This document shows positions 1-9,260 of a DNA stretch of 36,991 nucleotides, piece by piece. Position numbers and translations under genes: made by a program. The notes below the pieces were generated by a model. It did no database searches. It saw only the letters and a list, made by a program, of their open reading frames with translations, and was not told the origin of the DNA. The stretch's first letter is position 1, and every line of letters begins with the position of its first letter. Source of the stretch: a virus; the IMG/VR virus record IMGVR_UViG_3300026512_000036, positions 1 to 36,991 of that record. One strand, written 5' to 3'.

Positions 1-722
1 GTAAATCTACATATTTGTTAAATTTTCTATGGAGAGCATTACAATGGCATTCGCATAAACAATTTATATACGTTACATTAGAAAATATAGTTCCAGAAAC
101 ATTGTTAAGATTGGCTTGTATTAATGAGCAAAGAAACGTTTTAGCTAATGCAATGGAATCAAAAGCTGTTCTCAAAGAAGAACTTGTTGATGCGTTAAAC
201 AATGTCACAAAGAAATTTTCGCAAAGAGAGAACAGAGTTCAAGTTTTGTATTACGATAGTAGCACGACTATCGATACAATTATCAATGACTTAAGATCAG
301 CTGCACAAGAAAAACCAGATTTAGCAGCTATATACTATGACTACTTAAATGTTATGGCAGTTACTAAAGAAGACAAAAGAGCATTTTTAGGAGAAGTCAC
401 TAGAAGACTAAAAGATCTTGCAGTTGAATTACAAGTTCCTGTTATTACTGCTGCACAGTTAAATAGAGCAGCATATGATCTTGATACTGGTAGACAATTA
501 TCCTTAAGTCAAATGGGTGAAGCTATGTTAATAGTAGAGAATAGTGATGTTGTGTTATTAACAGCTAATGAATCCAAAAACAGAAATCCTGATGCTAAAA
601 AAGACGAACAATTTGCAGCATTGAAAATTGGCAAATCCAGATATGCCAAAGAGAAACTATTCACAGTGACATATAATAGAGAAACTTATACAGTATTGAA
701 TATGCAAGACTATATGTTCTAA
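1..722 (+). CDS. DnaB-like replicative DNA helicase, C-terminal ATPase domain (5' end outside window)
   Basis: Hexameric replicative helicase that unwinds DNA at the phage fork using ATP. The frame is open to the left edge: base 3 onward reads K-S-T-Y-L-L-N-F, and the first two bases (gt) could end a Gly codon, so the window starts inside a Walker A GKST motif. The first possible start codon (TTG at 15) is therefore an internal Leu, not the start. Downstream are a DnaB-type segment (FIYVTLENIVPETLLRLA, matching the helicase 'SLEM' region), a Walker B strand (LAAIYYDYLNVM), the motif VPVITAAQLNRAAYD typical of the DnaB H3/H4 region, and a basic KIGKSRYAKEK segment where DnaB has its arginine finger. 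The gene ends with TAA at 720-722. It is the only replication gene in the window; structural genes start 69 bases later. The family call is strong; the missing N-terminus is a window effect. Confidence 0.88.
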   Translation, partial: KSTYLLNFLWRALQWHSHKQFIYVTLENIVPETLLRLACINEQRNVLANAMESKAVLKEELVDALNNVTKKFSQRENRVQVLYYDSSTTIDTIINDLRSAAQEKPDLAAIYYDYLNVMAVTKEDKRAFLGEVTRRLKDLAVELQVPVITAAQLNRAAYDLDTGRQLSLSQMGEAMLIVENSDVVLLTANESKNRNPDAKKDEQFAALKIGKSRYAKEKLFTVTYNRETYTVLNMQDYMF

Positions 723-791
723 AAAGATGATTTATGGTATTCTAGTCTTTTGATTGAACACAACAAAAAATAGTAGAACGAGGTCGTAAAC

Positions 792-2252
792 ATGGGCTTA
801 ACTGAAACTCAATGGAGAGCATTACAAGTCAGAAGTGTTGATCCATATTCTTCATACTTTTCTGACAATGTAAACAAACATACTCGAATTGTTAGCGGTG
901 GAGTCGATTGTATTGTCAGTGGATTAAGAGGAACTATAGATACTAACCAACATAATCTATGCAATATATCAGCAGGTGTATGTATAAAAGATGATGTAAT
1001 GTTGCAATTTACATCTACCGTAACTATAGATTCAACTGATACAGATTTTTATGCAGATAATACATTACCTACTGAATCTGGTGTTTATTACGTAGTAGTA
1101 AATTATCATTATCAAAAAGTAAAACCTGCTCCGTATGCCAAAATTTTACTATGTAAACCAGATCAATTTGATGAATCTTATCATTTGTTCTTGCATGCTG
1201 TAACTATAGACTATTATCCGGCATTAGATGCATATGCTTTCGTTAATGTATATGATTACGATCCAGATAATGTTGCAATTCAACGTGTATATCCTCTATT
1301 CATTGGACAACTAAAAGGTGTTCCTAATGGATTTGCATCATTAGATGAAACAGCTCATATACCTCCTGAACAATTATGGATAGACGATAATGATGTTAGT
1401 GCTAGAATATTATGGTCGTCACAAAAGATTTCTGATGAATTACATGATCTGGAAATACGTGCTACGACAAGTAGCTTATCTTCAGAATATGATACATATC
1501 AAGATTGGTTACAGAATAGCATTTTTCAATGCGTAGTTTGTGATACATTTATCGATACAGATTTAATAGATACTGCCAATACTAATGCTGATATAGATAC
1601 AGAAAATGGTCAAATTACAGGGTCAGCAGGTCAACAGTTTCAAACAATCAAATTAAACTCTTTTGCTGAGGATATATCACTTGATGCATGTGCGGTATCA
1701 TTTGAAGGAAGTGGTGATTTTGACGTATATGTATCAGCTGATGGTGGTCAAAATTGGGAGCAGTTAAATATTAACGAAAACAATATATCGGATAACCATG
1801 TATTTATTAATACTGGTGATGACTTAAGATTGAGATTTGTATTTCATTCCGATGGTGTAATATATAAATACGGCATCTTATTTGGACTTGATCCTGAAGT
1901 TGATGTAGTAGATACTATTGATGCTAGCAATATGATATCCTGGAATCCACCTGTTACAACATTAATTGCACAATCTGAATTAGAAGTATCTCGTATTGAT
2001 ATTCCAGCCGGAAGAATTATACAAATCAGGCGTGCAACATTGAGTAGAACTGATGGTCCATTAACAATTGATATCAAATTGCAAATATATAACGAAACAA
2101 CTCAAACTGTAATCAAAACAATAACAGGTGGGTGGTGGGAAGGAAATATTGTTATAGGTCCGTCTCAAACGATATCGTTCAAATTGATAAATGATGGCAA
2201 TGAAACTATGTCTATATGTACTAATATCACTGGCATTATATCTAATATCTAA
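792..2252 (+). CDS. Fibre or baseplate-appendage structural protein, multi-module
   Basis: Virion protein of 486 residues, exact role unknown. ATG is preceded by GAGG (positions 781-784). Residues ~30-170 form a beta-rich N-terminal region typical of baseplate-attached fibres. Residues ~178-196 (GFASLDETAHIPPEQL) match the short linker seen in many phage fibres (GLASLD...G..P..QL). Residues ~270-366 form a beta-sandwich with V.VSADGGQNW and LRLRFVFHSDG..YKYGILF; the same module recurs in the protein at 5560-6819. Residues ~385-486 form a further beta domain with an IDIPAGRIIQIR strand. No enzymatic motif or membrane segment is seen. It is the first gene of a co-directional structural run. Fibre or fibre-connector is an inference from composition and neighbours. 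Confidence 0.65.
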   Translation: MGLTETQWRALQVRSVDPYSSYFSDNVNKHTRIVSGGVDCIVSGLRGTIDTNQHNLCNISAGVCIKDDVMLQFTSTVTIDSTDTDFYADNTLPTESGVYYVVVNYHYQKVKPAPYAKILLCKPDQFDESYHLFLHAVTIDYYPALDAYAFVNVYDYDPDNVAIQRVYPLFIGQLKGVPNGFASLDETAHIPPEQLWIDDNDVSARILWSSQKISDELHDLEIRATTSSLSSEYDTYQDWLQNSIFQCVVCDTFIDTDLIDTANTNADIDTENGQITGSAGQQFQTIKLNSFAEDISLDACAVSFEGSGDFDVYVSADGGQNWEQLNINENNISDNHVFINTGDDLRLRFVFHSDGVIYKYGILFGLDPEVDVVDTIDASNMISWNPPVTTLIAQSELEVSRIDIPAGRIIQIRRATLSRTDGPLTIDIKLQIYNETTQTVIKTITGGWWEGNIVIGPSQTISFKLINDGNETMSICTNITGIISNI

Positions 2253-2263
2253 TTGAGACTATT

Positions 2264-2716
2264 ATGACACAAAATCAAAAAATTTCTATCAAGTATATAG
2301 AACCTGAAAAAGTATCTAGTTTAGACGATCTTAAAAATGGTAGGTTTAGACGTTCTCTAATCGTATGTAGATCTCTAGACTTGCCAAATTTAGTACTATC
2401 TGATGACGATGTTGTATATCTCACTGATAAAAATCAATTTTGTACGGTAAATGGCGATACGTTTGACAGTAATGTTGTATCATTTGTAACTGATGTCGTT
2501 GAGCTTTTCACATTAACCGAAGAAGATATAAACAATAAGTATGTGAATTTACATTACGTGCCTAATAACAATATAGCTTCTCTATACATTGATGGAGTTC
2601 TCATGTATCAAGGTAGAGACTATACAGTTACTAATACTAAGTTAGATTGGTCTATTGGTGATCTGTCTGATATTTTGGAAATTGGTGATACTATATTTGT
2701 TTCGTACAGGGTTTAA
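2264..2716 (+). CDS. Small structural protein with one copy of the recurrent module A
   Basis: Protein of 150 residues. The first ~75 residues are not recognised. Residues ~78-150 are one copy of the ~75-95-residue beta-rich unit here called module A: FTLTEEDINNKYVNLHY, then YIDGVLMYQGRDYTV, then ILEIGDTIFVSYRV at the very end. The closest partner in this window is the C-terminus of the protein at 14557-15720, which shares the T.DI.NKY.L opening and the (I/L)(I/L)E.GD..FV.Y.V ending. The ribosome-binding site is weak (GAGAC before ATG). It lies 11 bases after the previous gene and 3 bases before the next, so it is almost certainly in one operon. Probably a minor fibre or appendage subunit. 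Confidence 0.6.
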   Translation: MTQNQKISIKYIEPEKVSSLDDLKNGRFRRSLIVCRSLDLPNLVLSDDDVVYLTDKNQFCTVNGDTFDSNVVSFVTDVVELFTLTEEDINNKYVNLHYVPNNNIASLYIDGVLMYQGRDYTVTNTKLDWSIGDLSDILEIGDTIFVSYRV

Positions 2717-2719
2717 CAA

Positions 2720-4150
2720 ATGACAAAAATACGTGGTCAATTAATATTACACGATAAATTTCGTGGTCTTGATGTCCAAGATAAAAAGTTAATTATAAAG
2801 CTTTCTGATGGTTTAAAATTCGATTCTAATGGTGCAATTACATTAGATTCTACAGTAATTACTTCGTATGGAACACAACATATTACAGGTCAAAAGGTAT
2901 TTTTCGTAGCACCAATATTGGAAGGTGATGTTCTTACTGATAAAAGCATTATTCATAAGCAATATCTGGACGAATATATAGATCGTTATTTTTGGGGCAA
3001 GCCATTATTTACATATAATCAATGTATTGACGGTCATAATGGTGGTATATTACCTGCAGCCGTGTTAACTTTACTGGATAGCACTAACATATGTCAACAT
3101 AATAACTCTATTATTAGAGTTGAATATGTCCATATTGATACTACATATTATTTTGACATTATACTAACGTTAACACCATCCGCATCAAATCATGTTGACA
3201 TTTCTGACGTTCCTACCGAAGAAGAACTTGCCAATAGAATAGTTAATGCAATTCAAAACTATAGTAACGATAATAGTACTGCAGCTAACTTTAGCAATAA
3301 TTCATTTGCAACAGATAATCACGTATTCATACTATACAATGAAGTAGTTGAATTACAAAGTTTAAGAATTTTAGTATCGACATCTATAGATGAATATTGT
3401 AACATCGAAAATGCTACTGGTCATAATTTAGGCAAGAAACATGTCAATCTGACTAAATTCGTTTCTTATCCTCTTCAATTAGAAGGCAAAGCAGTTTTAT
3501 GGAATACATATCAGCTTAAATGGAACATATACGGTGTTGATCATATCGCTGATGAAAATTCACCTGGTGTTATTAAAGTAGGTGACGGCCTTACTGTAGA
3601 CAATAATGATAGACTTAAAATCGATACTGGTGATACGCTTACGTTAACGGGAACAACTCCGCATAAAAAATTAAACGTAAGTCCAAATATTGCTGGAGAC
3701 GGTTTAAATTTTGATAATAACCAGCTTAATGTCAATATAGACACTAGTAAAGGTTTAGACATAGACAACGATAAGTTACAGTTAAAGATAGCTGGTGATT
3801 TATTCTTTAGTGAAGAAGGTGAATTAACATATTTCGATATAAATGCTAAAGTACAAGTTGAAACGCATACTATTACATACGATGATATACAAAGAGGATA
3901 TTTTGAATTGACGTATAGACCTGTAAATCCTAAAGGTGTTATGATATGCGGTCTTGGTGGTATTCCACACTTAAATAAAAAGACTAATCCTAGTATAGTA
4001 GCCGACTATGATGTTTGTACTGAAGAAGGATATGAAAAACGAGTATATATCAAAAACGATAAATCAGTAGGTAATTACACATCATATGGTCTTAGTGAAG
4101 AATATCAAGAAGGTGACACAATTGTCATTTACTACCATTACGAGGAATAG
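2720..4150 (+). CDS. Fibre-like structural protein with shaft repeats and terminal module A
   Basis: Protein of 476 residues. The N-terminal part carries a fibre signature: THITGQKVF...PILEGDV..KQYLDEYI has the layout of the '.ITG.K.F..P.....A..K.YVD' segment of many tail fibres. Residues ~285-372 contain repeated shaft-like units (GLTVDNNDRLKID, GLNFDNNQLNVNI, GLDIDNDKLQLKI), each about 18-25 residues with a G-L-x-x-D-N-x-x-L-x-(V/I) pattern that usually forms trimeric beta shafts. The last ~95 residues are a module A copy (HTITYDDIQRGYFELTY to GDTIVIYYHYEE). It uses TAG as stop, which argues against stop-codon recoding. Trimeric fibre is inferred from the repeats. Confidence 0.68.
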   Translation: MTKIRGQLILHDKFRGLDVQDKKLIIKLSDGLKFDSNGAITLDSTVITSYGTQHITGQKVFFVAPILEGDVLTDKSIIHKQYLDEYIDRYFWGKPLFTYNQCIDGHNGGILPAAVLTLLDSTNICQHNNSIIRVEYVHIDTTYYFDIILTLTPSASNHVDISDVPTEEELANRIVNAIQNYSNDNSTAANFSNNSFATDNHVFILYNEVVELQSLRILVSTSIDEYCNIENATGHNLGKKHVNLTKFVSYPLQLEGKAVLWNTYQLKWNIYGVDHIADENSPGVIKVGDGLTVDNNDRLKIDTGDTLTLTGTTPHKKLNVSPNIAGDGLNFDNNQLNVNIDTSKGLDIDNDKLQLKIAGDLFFSEEGELTYFDINAKVQVETHTITYDDIQRGYFELTYRPVNPKGVMICGLGGIPHLNKKTNPSIVADYDVCTEEGYEKRVYIKNDKSVGNYTSYGLSEEYQEGDTIVIYYHYEE

Positions 4151-4154
4151 CTAA

Positions 4155-4832
4155 ATGAAAGCACTAATTACAAAAACGTTATCCAGAAAAACTTTTCTAA
4201 AGAAACCAAGTGATGTTGGTCAACCAACTTTACAAAGGTTTACATATAATCAAACCGTAACTACATTATCAGCATTATTTTTGCAACATGTTTATACCAT
4301 AACAGAAAATACATATAATGACGGCTATTTTATATTACCATATCCAGCATCAAGAAACGAAGATGTATTTATTTTAGTAGGTGGTGGACCAGTTTTAATT
4401 AACAAAACAAATAGTGCTTCAGATATTGTTGAATATCATTATACTGTGTTTGATAATCAATATATAGTTTTTAGAAATAACATTACAGTAAATGGACATA
4501 CAGTAACTGATTTAACAGAAGCTCTTCATGAAAATGATAAACTTATAGTATACTATTTATATCAGCACAATAATAACGTGCTAAATACATATGCCATACG
4601 ACTAAATGATACAATTTATGATAATGGCTACTTTCAACTTAAACAATCTACTAATAAGATTATAGCTGTTGTATCAGCTGGTCCATTTTTGACACAAAAT
4701 GTTCATTATAAGATTGTTGATGACTATTTTGTATTTAAAAACAATGTCGTTATAAATGGTCAAACTGTAACTGGTATAACCGAAACATTACAAGAATTTG
4801 ACATTTTAGTACTAATCGAATTTTATGCTTAA
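4155..4832 (+). CDS. Structural protein made of two tandem module A copies
   Basis: Protein of 225 residues. After a basic N-terminal ~30 residues (KTLSRKTFLKKPS) it is almost wholly two module A copies. Copy one, residues ~48-135, runs from YTITENTYNDGYFILPYP through the VGGGPVLIN strand to ALHENDKLIVYYLYQ. Copy two, residues ~140-225, runs from YAIRLNDTIYDNGYFQL through VSAGPFL to LQEFDILVLIEFYA. Both copies carry an internal (F/Y)(V/I)F(R/K)NN(I/V).(V/I)NG.TVT segment, so they are closer to each other than to the copies in 2264-2716 and suggest a recent duplication. No enzyme motif or membrane segment. Likely a virion surface or appendage protein; the function of the fold is unknown to me. 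Confidence 0.6.
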   Translation: MKALITKTLSRKTFLKKPSDVGQPTLQRFTYNQTVTTLSALFLQHVYTITENTYNDGYFILPYPASRNEDVFILVGGGPVLINKTNSASDIVEYHYTVFDNQYIVFRNNITVNGHTVTDLTEALHENDKLIVYYLYQHNNNVLNTYAIRLNDTIYDNGYFQLKQSTNKIIAVVSAGPFLTQNVHYKIVDDYFVFKNNVVINGQTVTGITETLQEFDILVLIEFYA

Positions 4833-4847
4833 ATGGAGAACTAACGT

Positions 4848-5537
4848 ATGATTCTCAAAAAGTTAAGTAAAACAGCATACAGAAAATTAGCAACAACTGC
4901 TGATACACGTCAAGTAGTTAATACTACATTAACTGGAGAATTCTCAGGATTATTTCCATTTCTTGCTACTGAACAGCGTAAAGTAACCCTTGATGAATAT
5001 AGTGCAGGTAAGTTAAGATTATTACATACACCAATATCCGTACAAGCTGTAACAATTATCACAGATAATCAAGTATTGATTAATCAGGATGCTACTGCTA
5101 CAACAGATAATGCAAACTTTAAAGTTGTGAATGATCTAGTCGGGTTTAAAAATAACGTTGACTTGTACGGTATAGTTACAGATAATTTAAATGAAGTTGT
5201 ACAAACTGATGATTTACTTACTATTGTATATCAATATAGCGTAGAGCAAAAGTATTATTCTTATACATTTGATATCGATAATACTGCTTATATGAATGGT
5301 TATGTCACATTACCAAAAGCAACAGCATTTCCAGAACATTGTATAGCGTTTATGAATAATGGTAGTATGCTATTAAACGCTTATCAAAGTTTCATTACTA
5401 ATGCTCAACCTGATTTTATAATTGTGCATGATAAGTTTGTATTCAAAAATAATGTAGATGTTGGATACTGTATAACTACTAACTTAAGCGAATTTATTCA
5501 AGACGGTGACACAATTACTGTAGTATTAATATACTAA
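4848..5537 (+). CDS. Structural protein made of two tandem module A copies, paralogue of the preceding gene
   Basis: Protein of 229 residues with the same architecture as the gene at 4155-4832: a short basic N-terminus (ILKKLSKTAYRKL), then two module A copies. Copy one (~residues 42-128) includes FKVVNDLVGFKNNVDLYG and ends VVQTDDLLTIVYQY. Copy two (~residues 135-229) starts YTFDIDNTAYMNGYVTLP, contains IVHDKFVFKNNVDVG and ends FIQDGDTITVVLIY. The shared FKNNV motif and the shared basic start make it a paralogue of its neighbour, produced by tandem gene duplication and divergence. SD GGAGA lies 9 bases before the ATG. Spacing of 15 bases from the upstream stop implies co-transcription. Role unknown; virion appendage inferred from context. 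Confidence 0.6.
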   Translation: MILKKLSKTAYRKLATTADTRQVVNTTLTGEFSGLFPFLATEQRKVTLDEYSAGKLRLLHTPISVQAVTIITDNQVLINQDATATTDNANFKVVNDLVGFKNNVDLYGIVTDNLNEVVQTDDLLTIVYQYSVEQKYYSYTFDIDNTAYMNGYVTLPKATAFPEHCIAFMNNGSMLLNAYQSFITNAQPDFIIVHDKFVFKNNVDVGYCITTNLSEFIQDGDTITVVLIY

Positions 5538-5559
5538 ATTTCTGAAGGAGAATTAAGTT

Positions 5560-6819
5560 ATGCCTTTAAAAATCACATCAAGATGGTTAGAATTAGATCC
5601 ATCAGTTACTGATGCGTTAACGGCAGACAAAATATACTACTCCGATAGCGAAACAATTGCCGATAAAATCTCAGAAAATAATACTCAAACTACGTTGTCC
5701 AGTCCTAACATAGACTCCTCAGTGCAGGATGGTGATTTCGTTTATATAGGAAGCGACGGTAAATACTATCCAGCTCTAGCAGATGGGACTGATAAAGAAA
5801 AAGTTGTCGGTATGTACGATGCGGATAACGATATAATTGTTACTACTGGTGTAGTTGAAGTATCTGTAACTGCTAACTATGGAGATTGGGTATACTTATC
5901 TGATACTAATGCCGGTAAATTACAGACTGAAGAGACTACTGTTAAAATTGGTTTAGCTCTTGGTAATAACAAAGTATTACTAGCGTCCATTTCAAGTGGT
6001 ATAGGTGGAGCTGGTGACGTTACTAAAGAAGATTTAACGTACTACTTTCTATTGGATGATAACCCATTTAATAAGATATACTACGATACATTCAAAACTG
6101 ATGATAACATAACAGTAGTGCAAGGTACTGCAGAATTTGATCGAGTAGATACTAAATTTGTTATATCAGATACTAGCACTCAAAGTTGTATATTTGAGAC
6201 TCCAAATGTACTTGATAATACAGATACATATTATAGATTTTTAGTACATGTAGAAGCATCTGTTAATTGTACAGTAGAGTATTCTACTGATGATGGATCA
6301 ACTTGGAACAGTTGCAATACAGATGAGCTTGTATTAGATTCAAGTGGCTTTACAAGTTTGAAATTTAAATTTACTTTTGATAATGATGGAGAATTCTACT
6401 CATTTGGAGTCTTGTATAACTATGATTTCAATCAATATACTTCTGATACTAGAATGTTTGAAACCTTAACTGTTGATCAGGATTACACCGCCCCTAAAGA
6501 AATTACAATTCCAAACGGATCTACTTATACTGCTAATAATAAGAGTTTAGAAATATATTTAAACAGAGCTAGATTGATTCCTACTATTGATTACGAAGAA
6601 GTCGACAGTAGAACTGTTAGATTCTTAGTAGATTTGAAACAAAATGATATAATAGTATTTACTGAAAAATATGGATATGTTGATACTTCTATAGATAATA
6701 AATCCAGATTAGATTACGAACATAATGATCAAGGTCAACATATATTTACAGACTTAACTACTGGAACTAAGTATAGATTAGCTGTAGATAATGGTAATAT
6801 CATTTTAATTGAACAGTAA
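5560..6819 (+). CDS. Mosaic fibre or appendage protein carrying modules B, C and A
   Basis: Protein of 419 residues that joins three modules found separately elsewhere in the window. Residues ~50-145 are module B (VQDGDFVYIGSDGKYYPA, VVGMYD, TTGVVEVSVTANYGDWVYLS, IGLALGNNKVLL), resembling DUF2190-like beta domains of phage structural proteins. Residues ~185-290 are module C (VEYSTDDGSTWNSC, LKFKFTFDNDGEFYSFGVLY), also in the gene at 792. Residues ~300-372 are module A (ETLTVDQDYTAPKEITIP, NDIIVFTEKYGYV). The last ~20 residues (GTKYRLAVDNGNIILIEQ) match a short C-terminal fibre motif common in phages. Strong SD (GAAGGAG). This is the last module A gene before the fibre cassette. A host-contact fibre is plausible but not proven. 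Confidence 0.65.
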   Translation: MPLKITSRWLELDPSVTDALTADKIYYSDSETIADKISENNTQTTLSSPNIDSSVQDGDFVYIGSDGKYYPALADGTDKEKVVGMYDADNDIIVTTGVVEVSVTANYGDWVYLSDTNAGKLQTEETTVKIGLALGNNKVLLASISSGIGGAGDVTKEDLTYYFLLDDNPFNKIYYDTFKTDDNITVVQGTAEFDRVDTKFVISDTSTQSCIFETPNVLDNTDTYYRFLVHVEASVNCTVEYSTDDGSTWNSCNTDELVLDSSGFTSLKFKFTFDNDGEFYSFGVLYNYDFNQYTSDTRMFETLTVDQDYTAPKEITIPNGSTYTANNKSLEIYLNRARLIPTIDYEEVDSRTVRFLVDLKQNDIIVFTEKYGYVDTSIDNKSRLDYEHNDQGQHIFTDLTTGTKYRLAVDNGNIILIEQ

Positions 6820-6839
6820 ATCTTAATGGAGGATAAAAT

Positions 6840-7244
6840 ATGGCAACTGGAGATATAAGAAGATTAATAGATATGATTAAAGATCAAGATGGTGAGGGTA
6901 GTGGGTTGGATGCTGATTTGTTAAGAGGGCTACCTGCTGATTTTACTTGTTCAAAAAACTCCAATGGTTACCAAAAACTACCAAGCGGGTTGATTATACA
7001 GTGGGGAAGGGGTACCATTTCAAGTCCTGCTTCTGGGAGTTATAACATAGTAACTGTTACATTTCCGATAACATTTCCTAATGGAATTTTGCGAGGATAT
7101 GTTTGTTTAGATGGGTATGGAGCCAATACTAAGTGGATGTGTATATTTTGTCAAAATTTTCAAACTAATTCAATGGATGTTGGTTTAGTTGTATCAGCAA
7201 ATGAAGTTGATAGATATTTTGACTGGATAGCAATAGGCTACTAA
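6840..7244 (+). CDS. Tail fibre with gp53-like receptor-binding tip domain
   Basis: Short fibre of 134 residues. Residues ~18-31 (EGSGLDADLLRGLP) are the linker common upstream of fibre tips. From ~residue 42 the sequence is a tail-fibre gp53-like C-terminal domain: NGYQKLPSGLIIQWGRG, VTFPITFPNGI and the closing F.WIAIGY, a trimeric tip that usually binds the receptor. It is much shorter than typical fibres and lacks an obvious baseplate-binding N-terminus, so it may be a tip attached to a separate shaft protein. The next gene is a fibre-assembly chaperone, the usual arrangement. Glycine codons include about five GGG in sixteen, unlike upstream structural genes that favour GGT. SD GGAGG is strong. 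Tip call is confident; the receptor is unknown. Confidence 0.82.
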   Translation: MATGDIRRLIDMIKDQDGEGSGLDADLLRGLPADFTCSKNSNGYQKLPSGLIIQWGRGTISSPASGSYNIVTVTFPITFPNGILRGYVCLDGYGANTKWMCIFCQNFQTNSMDVGLVVSANEVDRYFDWIAIGY

Positions 7245-7257
7245 AGGAGGCAAAGAT

Positions 7258-7779
7258 ATGAAATACGCAATTTTTGATGAACACGGATTCCCACAAGCCT
7301 TTTACTCGCCTGACATTCATGGAGACAAAATTCCAGCAGAGGCAATAGAAATAACAGACGAACAATGGCTTGAGTTTATCAATAATCAAGGTAGAAGAAG
7401 ATGGGATTTTGAAAAAAAAGAAGTCGTTCCTTATGTTCCATCTTCACCTCCTTTAGACGAACTTAAACAACAAAAACTTCGTCAACTTAAACAAGAACTA
7501 CAAGATTTCATTTATTCTCATTATGATCAAGGCACTCAAGCTAGTTTTACAGCTCTATACCAACAAGCAAAAGAACAAAATAATACTGACACTCTTTCTC
7601 AAATTCAGAAGGTATGGGATTGGATTAATTCAGTACTAGATTATTACTATTCAGTTAAAAATACTATTAAAAATGTTACTACACAAGATGAGTTAGACGG
7701 CATTACTTGGGATTGGTCAACGGTGGAAGAGACTGAGCATGTAGAATTACAAGATGTAATAAATATGTTAAATCAGTAA
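7258..7779 (+). CDS. Tail fibre assembly chaperone
   Basis: Protein of 173 residues that should help fold or trimerise the preceding fibre. The N-terminus has the family hallmark: KYAIFDEHGFPQAFYS, then IPAEAIEITDEQWLEFI and NNQGRRRWDF, as in tail fibre assembly proteins of many Gram-negative phages. The middle (~residues 75-90, LDELKQQKLRQLKQEL) is a predicted helix, followed by the DUF4376-type helical domain ending in VTTQDELDGITWDW. It lies 13 bases after the fibre with a perfect AAAGGAGG site. Chaperones of this family normally act on the fibre encoded immediately upstream. Family identification is strong; whether it also serves the next fibre is not known. Confidence 0.82.
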   Translation: MKYAIFDEHGFPQAFYSPDIHGDKIPAEAIEITDEQWLEFINNQGRRRWDFEKKEVVPYVPSSPPLDELKQQKLRQLKQELQDFIYSHYDQGTQASFTALYQQAKEQNNTDTLSQIQKVWDWINSVLDYYYSVKNTIKNVTTQDELDGITWDWSTVEETEHVELQDVINMLNQ

Positions 7780-7856
7780 ACATATCAATCAACTTTCTTG
7801 AGAATCTCGCCGTTTAACATCATTAACATTAAAATCAACTTTGGAGGAAATAAATT

Positions 7857-9245
7857 ATGCCAGCAATAACTAAATCTGGTAACGTTTTAACTAAGAAACC
7901 AACTAAAATAGAAAAAATCAATTCTGTTTCTGTTGAATATATCGTTAATCCTACTTATTTACTAGATAAAATAAAGCGAGTAGATGGAAAAGGTAGTGGA
8001 TTAGATGCTGATTTAGTAAGAGGAGATTATATTAACCCAAGAATGTTTAAGAATAGAATAATAAACGGCGATTTTTCTATTTGGCAAAGAGGAGAAGATT
8101 TCTTATTTGGAACTCCTGATTCATGGGCGGCTTCTACAAGCTATAGTGTAGGAGACATAGTTATACCTACCACTGCAAATGGTTTTTACTATGAGTGTAC
8201 TGTTGCTGGGACAAGTGGAAGTTCAGAACCAACTTGGCCTACTAGTGTCGGAGGTACAGTGACAGATGGAGATGTTACTTGGGAATGTAAGGGTGTGCAG
8301 TATAATGGTGGAGGTTATACTGCTGATAGATACTATTCAATGATCGGGAATACAGATGGTTATTTTATATCTAAAAGATCTATAATGAATAATTTAAATT
8401 CATTAAGAGTTGAGGCAATCAATCCTCCAACAAACTTAAGTGATACATCTATAAATAGATTTTGGACACCTTTTGAACAACGTTTTGAAGGAAATTATCT
8501 ATTTGATTTAATTCAAAAGAAATCAAAAGTTACTATTTCATTTCTATTCAAATCAAATGTATCAGGTAAATTTTCTGTTTTGTTAAGGAATAATACTAAT
8601 ACAGATAAATCAAGATCTTGGGGAATTGATACGTGGGCAACTTCTTTTAATTATCCTGGAGACGAAAGTGTTGTCAGATATACTTTTACAATACCTTTAG
8701 ATAATACATGGAATGGTGGAATTTTTAATGACGAAAATTTAGGCTTTAATATAATAATAGCAGGAATCAGTAATGCAAATATGGTAGCTTCTGAAGAGAA
8801 TAGTTGGATATCCGGAGATTATATATGTGCGCCTGATAGTGTTGATTGGACTGCAACTGTAGGCAACTATATAGAAATAGCACAACTTCAGTTAGAAGAA
8901 GGTGAAGTGGCAACTGATTTCGAGCATGTTCCTTATGATATACAGTTAATGAGGTGTATGAGATATTATGAAGAGGGTTGCGGGTTACTAAAATTAGCAG
9001 ATGGTCCTCAGTATACAGCCGGTAATTATCTTGGTGAGTGGATTTCTTTCAAAGTTCCAAAAAGAATTGTTCCTTCTGTTACTGAAAGTATCCTTCATTT
9101 TGCACAAAGATCTGACGGGACTTGGGAGGATGCGGGAGTTGAGTATATCTGTTGTGATGGTTATGCTACGTACGTTGTAACCCACTCTAATACGATTTCT
9201 TGGCTCATAAAGAGTGTTGTTTATAAAGCAGACGCCGAACTCTAA
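7857..9245 (+). CDS. Tail fibre with INGDFSIWQRG receptor-binding region and CBM-like insert
   Basis: Fibre of 462 residues. Residues ~37-58 (RVDGKGSGLDADLVRGDY) repeat the linker of the 6840 gene, suggesting both fibres dock or trimerise in the same way. Then comes NRIINGDFSIWQRGEDF, a signature of phage fibre distal domains. Residues ~88-144 (YSVGDIVIPTTANGFYYEC, SEPTWPTSVGGTVTDGDV, WECKG) are a small carbohydrate-binding-like module often found in phage fibres. The following ~200 residues form a jelly-roll-like region, closed by QLEEGEVATDFEHVPYDIQ and MRCMRYYEEG, the usual C-terminal element. SD GGAGG. It is followed by its own chaperone at 9261. Confidence is high for fibre; the sugar ligand is an inference. 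Confidence 0.85.
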   Translation: MPAITKSGNVLTKKPTKIEKINSVSVEYIVNPTYLLDKIKRVDGKGSGLDADLVRGDYINPRMFKNRIINGDFSIWQRGEDFLFGTPDSWAASTSYSVGDIVIPTTANGFYYECTVAGTSGSSEPTWPTSVGGTVTDGDVTWECKGVQYNGGGYTADRYYSMIGNTDGYFISKRSIMNNLNSLRVEAINPPTNLSDTSINRFWTPFEQRFEGNYLFDLIQKKSKVTISFLFKSNVSGKFSVLLRNNTNTDKSRSWGIDTWATSFNYPGDESVVRYTFTIPLDNTWNGGIFNDENLGFNIIIAGISNANMVASEENSWISGDYICAPDSVDWTATVGNYIEIAQLQLEEGEVATDFEHVPYDIQLMRCMRYYEEGCGLLKLADGPQYTAGNYLGEWISFKVPKRIVPSVTESILHFAQRSDGTWEDAGVEYICCDGYATYVVTHSNTISWLIKSVVYKADAEL

Positions 9246-9260
9246 AAAGGAGGAAAATAG

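Noticed and set aside
1-20. TTG at 15 as the start of a short helicase-like gene
   Set aside because: The frame continues upstream to the window edge with K-S-T of Walker A, so this is an internal Leu of a truncated gene.
29-828. A 16-base match (atggagagcattacaa) near 29 and 812
   Set aside because: In a 37-kb AT-rich sequence one such match is expected by chance, and it lies in coding sequence in both places.
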